Shown here one piece after another: positions 4,731 to 5,348 of a stretch of 5,348 nucleotides of DNA. The notes under the pieces were generated by a model. It had not been told where the DNA came from. It searched no databases and saw only the letters and a list, made by a program, of their open reading frames with translations. Within the stretch, counting starts at the first letter, position 1. Every line of letters starts with the position of its first letter. Location of the stretch: assembly GCA_028714615.1 (NCBI GenBank), contig JAQTMA010000274.1:1-5348 (forward strand). The letters run 5' to 3'. The translations under genes and the position numbers were made by a program. The DNA is from Anaerolineaceae bacterium. Its GTDB lineage: Bacteria > Chloroflexota > Anaerolineae > Anaerolineales > Anaerolineaceae.

Positions 4731-5249
4731 CTACACCGGGAGAGCGACAAGGCCTTCGACGATCTGTAGGATTTCTTCCCGGGTCATCCGTGAGGAAGAT
4801 GCTTTGATTTCGTAATTCCGGCCTTGCTGTTGCCAGGTCACGACGTATTCTGCGCTACCGGAGGCGCTTTCGGAGGAAGGTTTGTTCAACTGTCCGTTCG
4901 TGCCATTCATGGTGATGGATTCGGTGGTATCCGGGCGGGGCGCATTCCCCCATGCGCCCTTGCCTATGTTAAGAATAAACACGATGTATTCGCGTTCATC
5001 CTGATCTTGCGCGGTATACGCAATGGTGTACATCCAGCCAAGTTGGTCATCTTTCCGCGCCTCGAGCAGCTCCGCTGGTCCGAAACGCGCCGGCAGGCTG
5101 GTGGGCATGAAAACGGATATATCTCCCGGGAGTGCCGCGCGGGCGGTCGCCCAGGCATCTGGAACTCCTGTCGGGGTGCCGGTGGCTGTATCGGGGCCTG
5201 CCATGAGTAGTGCATTGCAAGCAGCCCATAGCACCGAACCGCTTAGCAA
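4731..5249 (-). CDS. DUF4367-like exported protein or lipoprotein, probably 5'-truncated
   Basis: A protein of unknown role with an extracellular domain. From the only long frame (TTG at 5249, 172 residues) it reads MLSGSVLWAAC, then a TGTPTG linker, then DISVFMPTSLPARFGPAELL, IVFILNIGKGAWGN, and ends EYVVTWQQQGRNYEI...SRMTREEILQIVEGL. The last part matches DUF4367-type and related domains, whose end is typically 'W.E.G..Y.L....L..EELL.IAESL'. The frame just before the TTG adds LV after a TAG, so LVLLSGSVLWAAC looks like the hydrophobic half of a signal peptide. Cys11 may be a lipidation site, though Trp at -3 is a poor lipobox. The positively charged start is missing and no ribosome binding site precedes the TTG. 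The upstream DNA encodes a response regulator in another frame. The gene has probably lost its 5' end; translation is uncertain. Confidence 0.6.
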   Translation of the reverse strand: MLSGSVLWAACNALLMAGPDTATGTPTGVPDAWATARAALPGDISVFMPTSLPARFGPAELLEARKDDQLGWMYTIAYTAQDQDEREYIVFILNIGKGAWGNAPRPDTTESITMNGTNGQLNKPSSESASGSAEYVVTWQQQGRNYEIKASSSRMTREEILQIVEGLVALPV

Positions 5250-5256
5250 TACCAGC

Positions 5257-5348
5257 TACCGTCGGGCTCAACCAGCTCTTCCCCCGCATGACAGCTTGAA
5301 TCGCCGCTACCAAGACCTGGGGATCTTCGTCCTTCACAAAATACCCAT
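5257..5348 (-). pseudogene. NarL/LuxR-type response regulator, receiver-domain fragment (continues past the right edge)
   Basis: In the frame starting at 5346 the minus strand reads GYFVKDEDPQVLVAAIQAVM then RGKSWLSPTV. This is the end of a receiver domain of NarL/FixJ-type regulators: 'GYxxKD' carries the conserved switch Lys (residue 5), and '..LV.AI.AV..G..WLSP.VA' is helix 5 and the linker. The DNA-binding helix-turn-helix that should follow is absent. After about 5257 the frame runs on to 5047 as an out-of-frame reading of the neighbouring exported-protein gene. The phosphorylated Asp would lie beyond the window. As it stands this is a regulator cut off after its receiver, presumably by the rearrangement that removed the neighbour's start. 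High confidence in the family, moderate in its being broken. Confidence 0.7.

Overview
The window most resembles an accessory, partly decayed stretch of a chromosome from the Chloroflexota, probably an Anaerolineae relative. The pointers are two secreted proteins of a style I associate with that group: a short one ending in HLPVILKNP, close to the usual 'YLPLVLKN'-type tail, and a larger one opening with an 'IPVQGRLTDASGNPLNG' domain. This is family recollection, not a database result.

Left part (1-555): the start of a YefM/Phd-type antitoxin gene runs off the left edge on the minus strand. Its control region is clear: a -35 and -10 spaced by 17 bp, with two TGTAC-core operator sites over the -10 and start of transcription. 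Upstream lies the broken 3' end of a class I methyltransferase gene, frameshifted by one base and lacking all of its upstream part.

Middle part (541-2945), plus strand: an apparently intact arginase/ureohydrolase-family gene (650-1582) with Cys where the family's first metal-binding His usually sits. It is followed by a 56-codon unrecognised ORF, an N-terminally truncated PIN-domain (VapC-like) remnant, an intact-looking putative immunity protein of the Imm-5-like kind, and a frameshifted, truncated nucleotidyltransferase remnant. Base composition changes sharply between neighbours, with an A/T-richer PIN remnant beside a very G/C-rich immunity gene, so these pieces probably arrived separately.

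Right part (2945-5348), minus strand: a two-gene unit of exported proteins (4415-3240, then 3226-2945) has strong ribosome binding sites, a 13-bp gap and a good sigma-70-like promoter at 4553-4581. Upstream is a DUF4367-like exported or lipoprotein gene (5249-4731) that seems to lack its true start. It abuts the receiver-domain end of a NarL/LuxR-type response regulator that continues past the right edge.

Taken together, the genes do not form one pathway. The only convincing functional unit is the pair of secreted proteins. The rest is a collection of single defence, immunity or toxin-antitoxin-type genes, at least four of them fragments. I found no rRNA, tRNA, CRISPR array, insertion sequence or convincing intrinsic terminator, and I see no clear undescribed multi-gene system.
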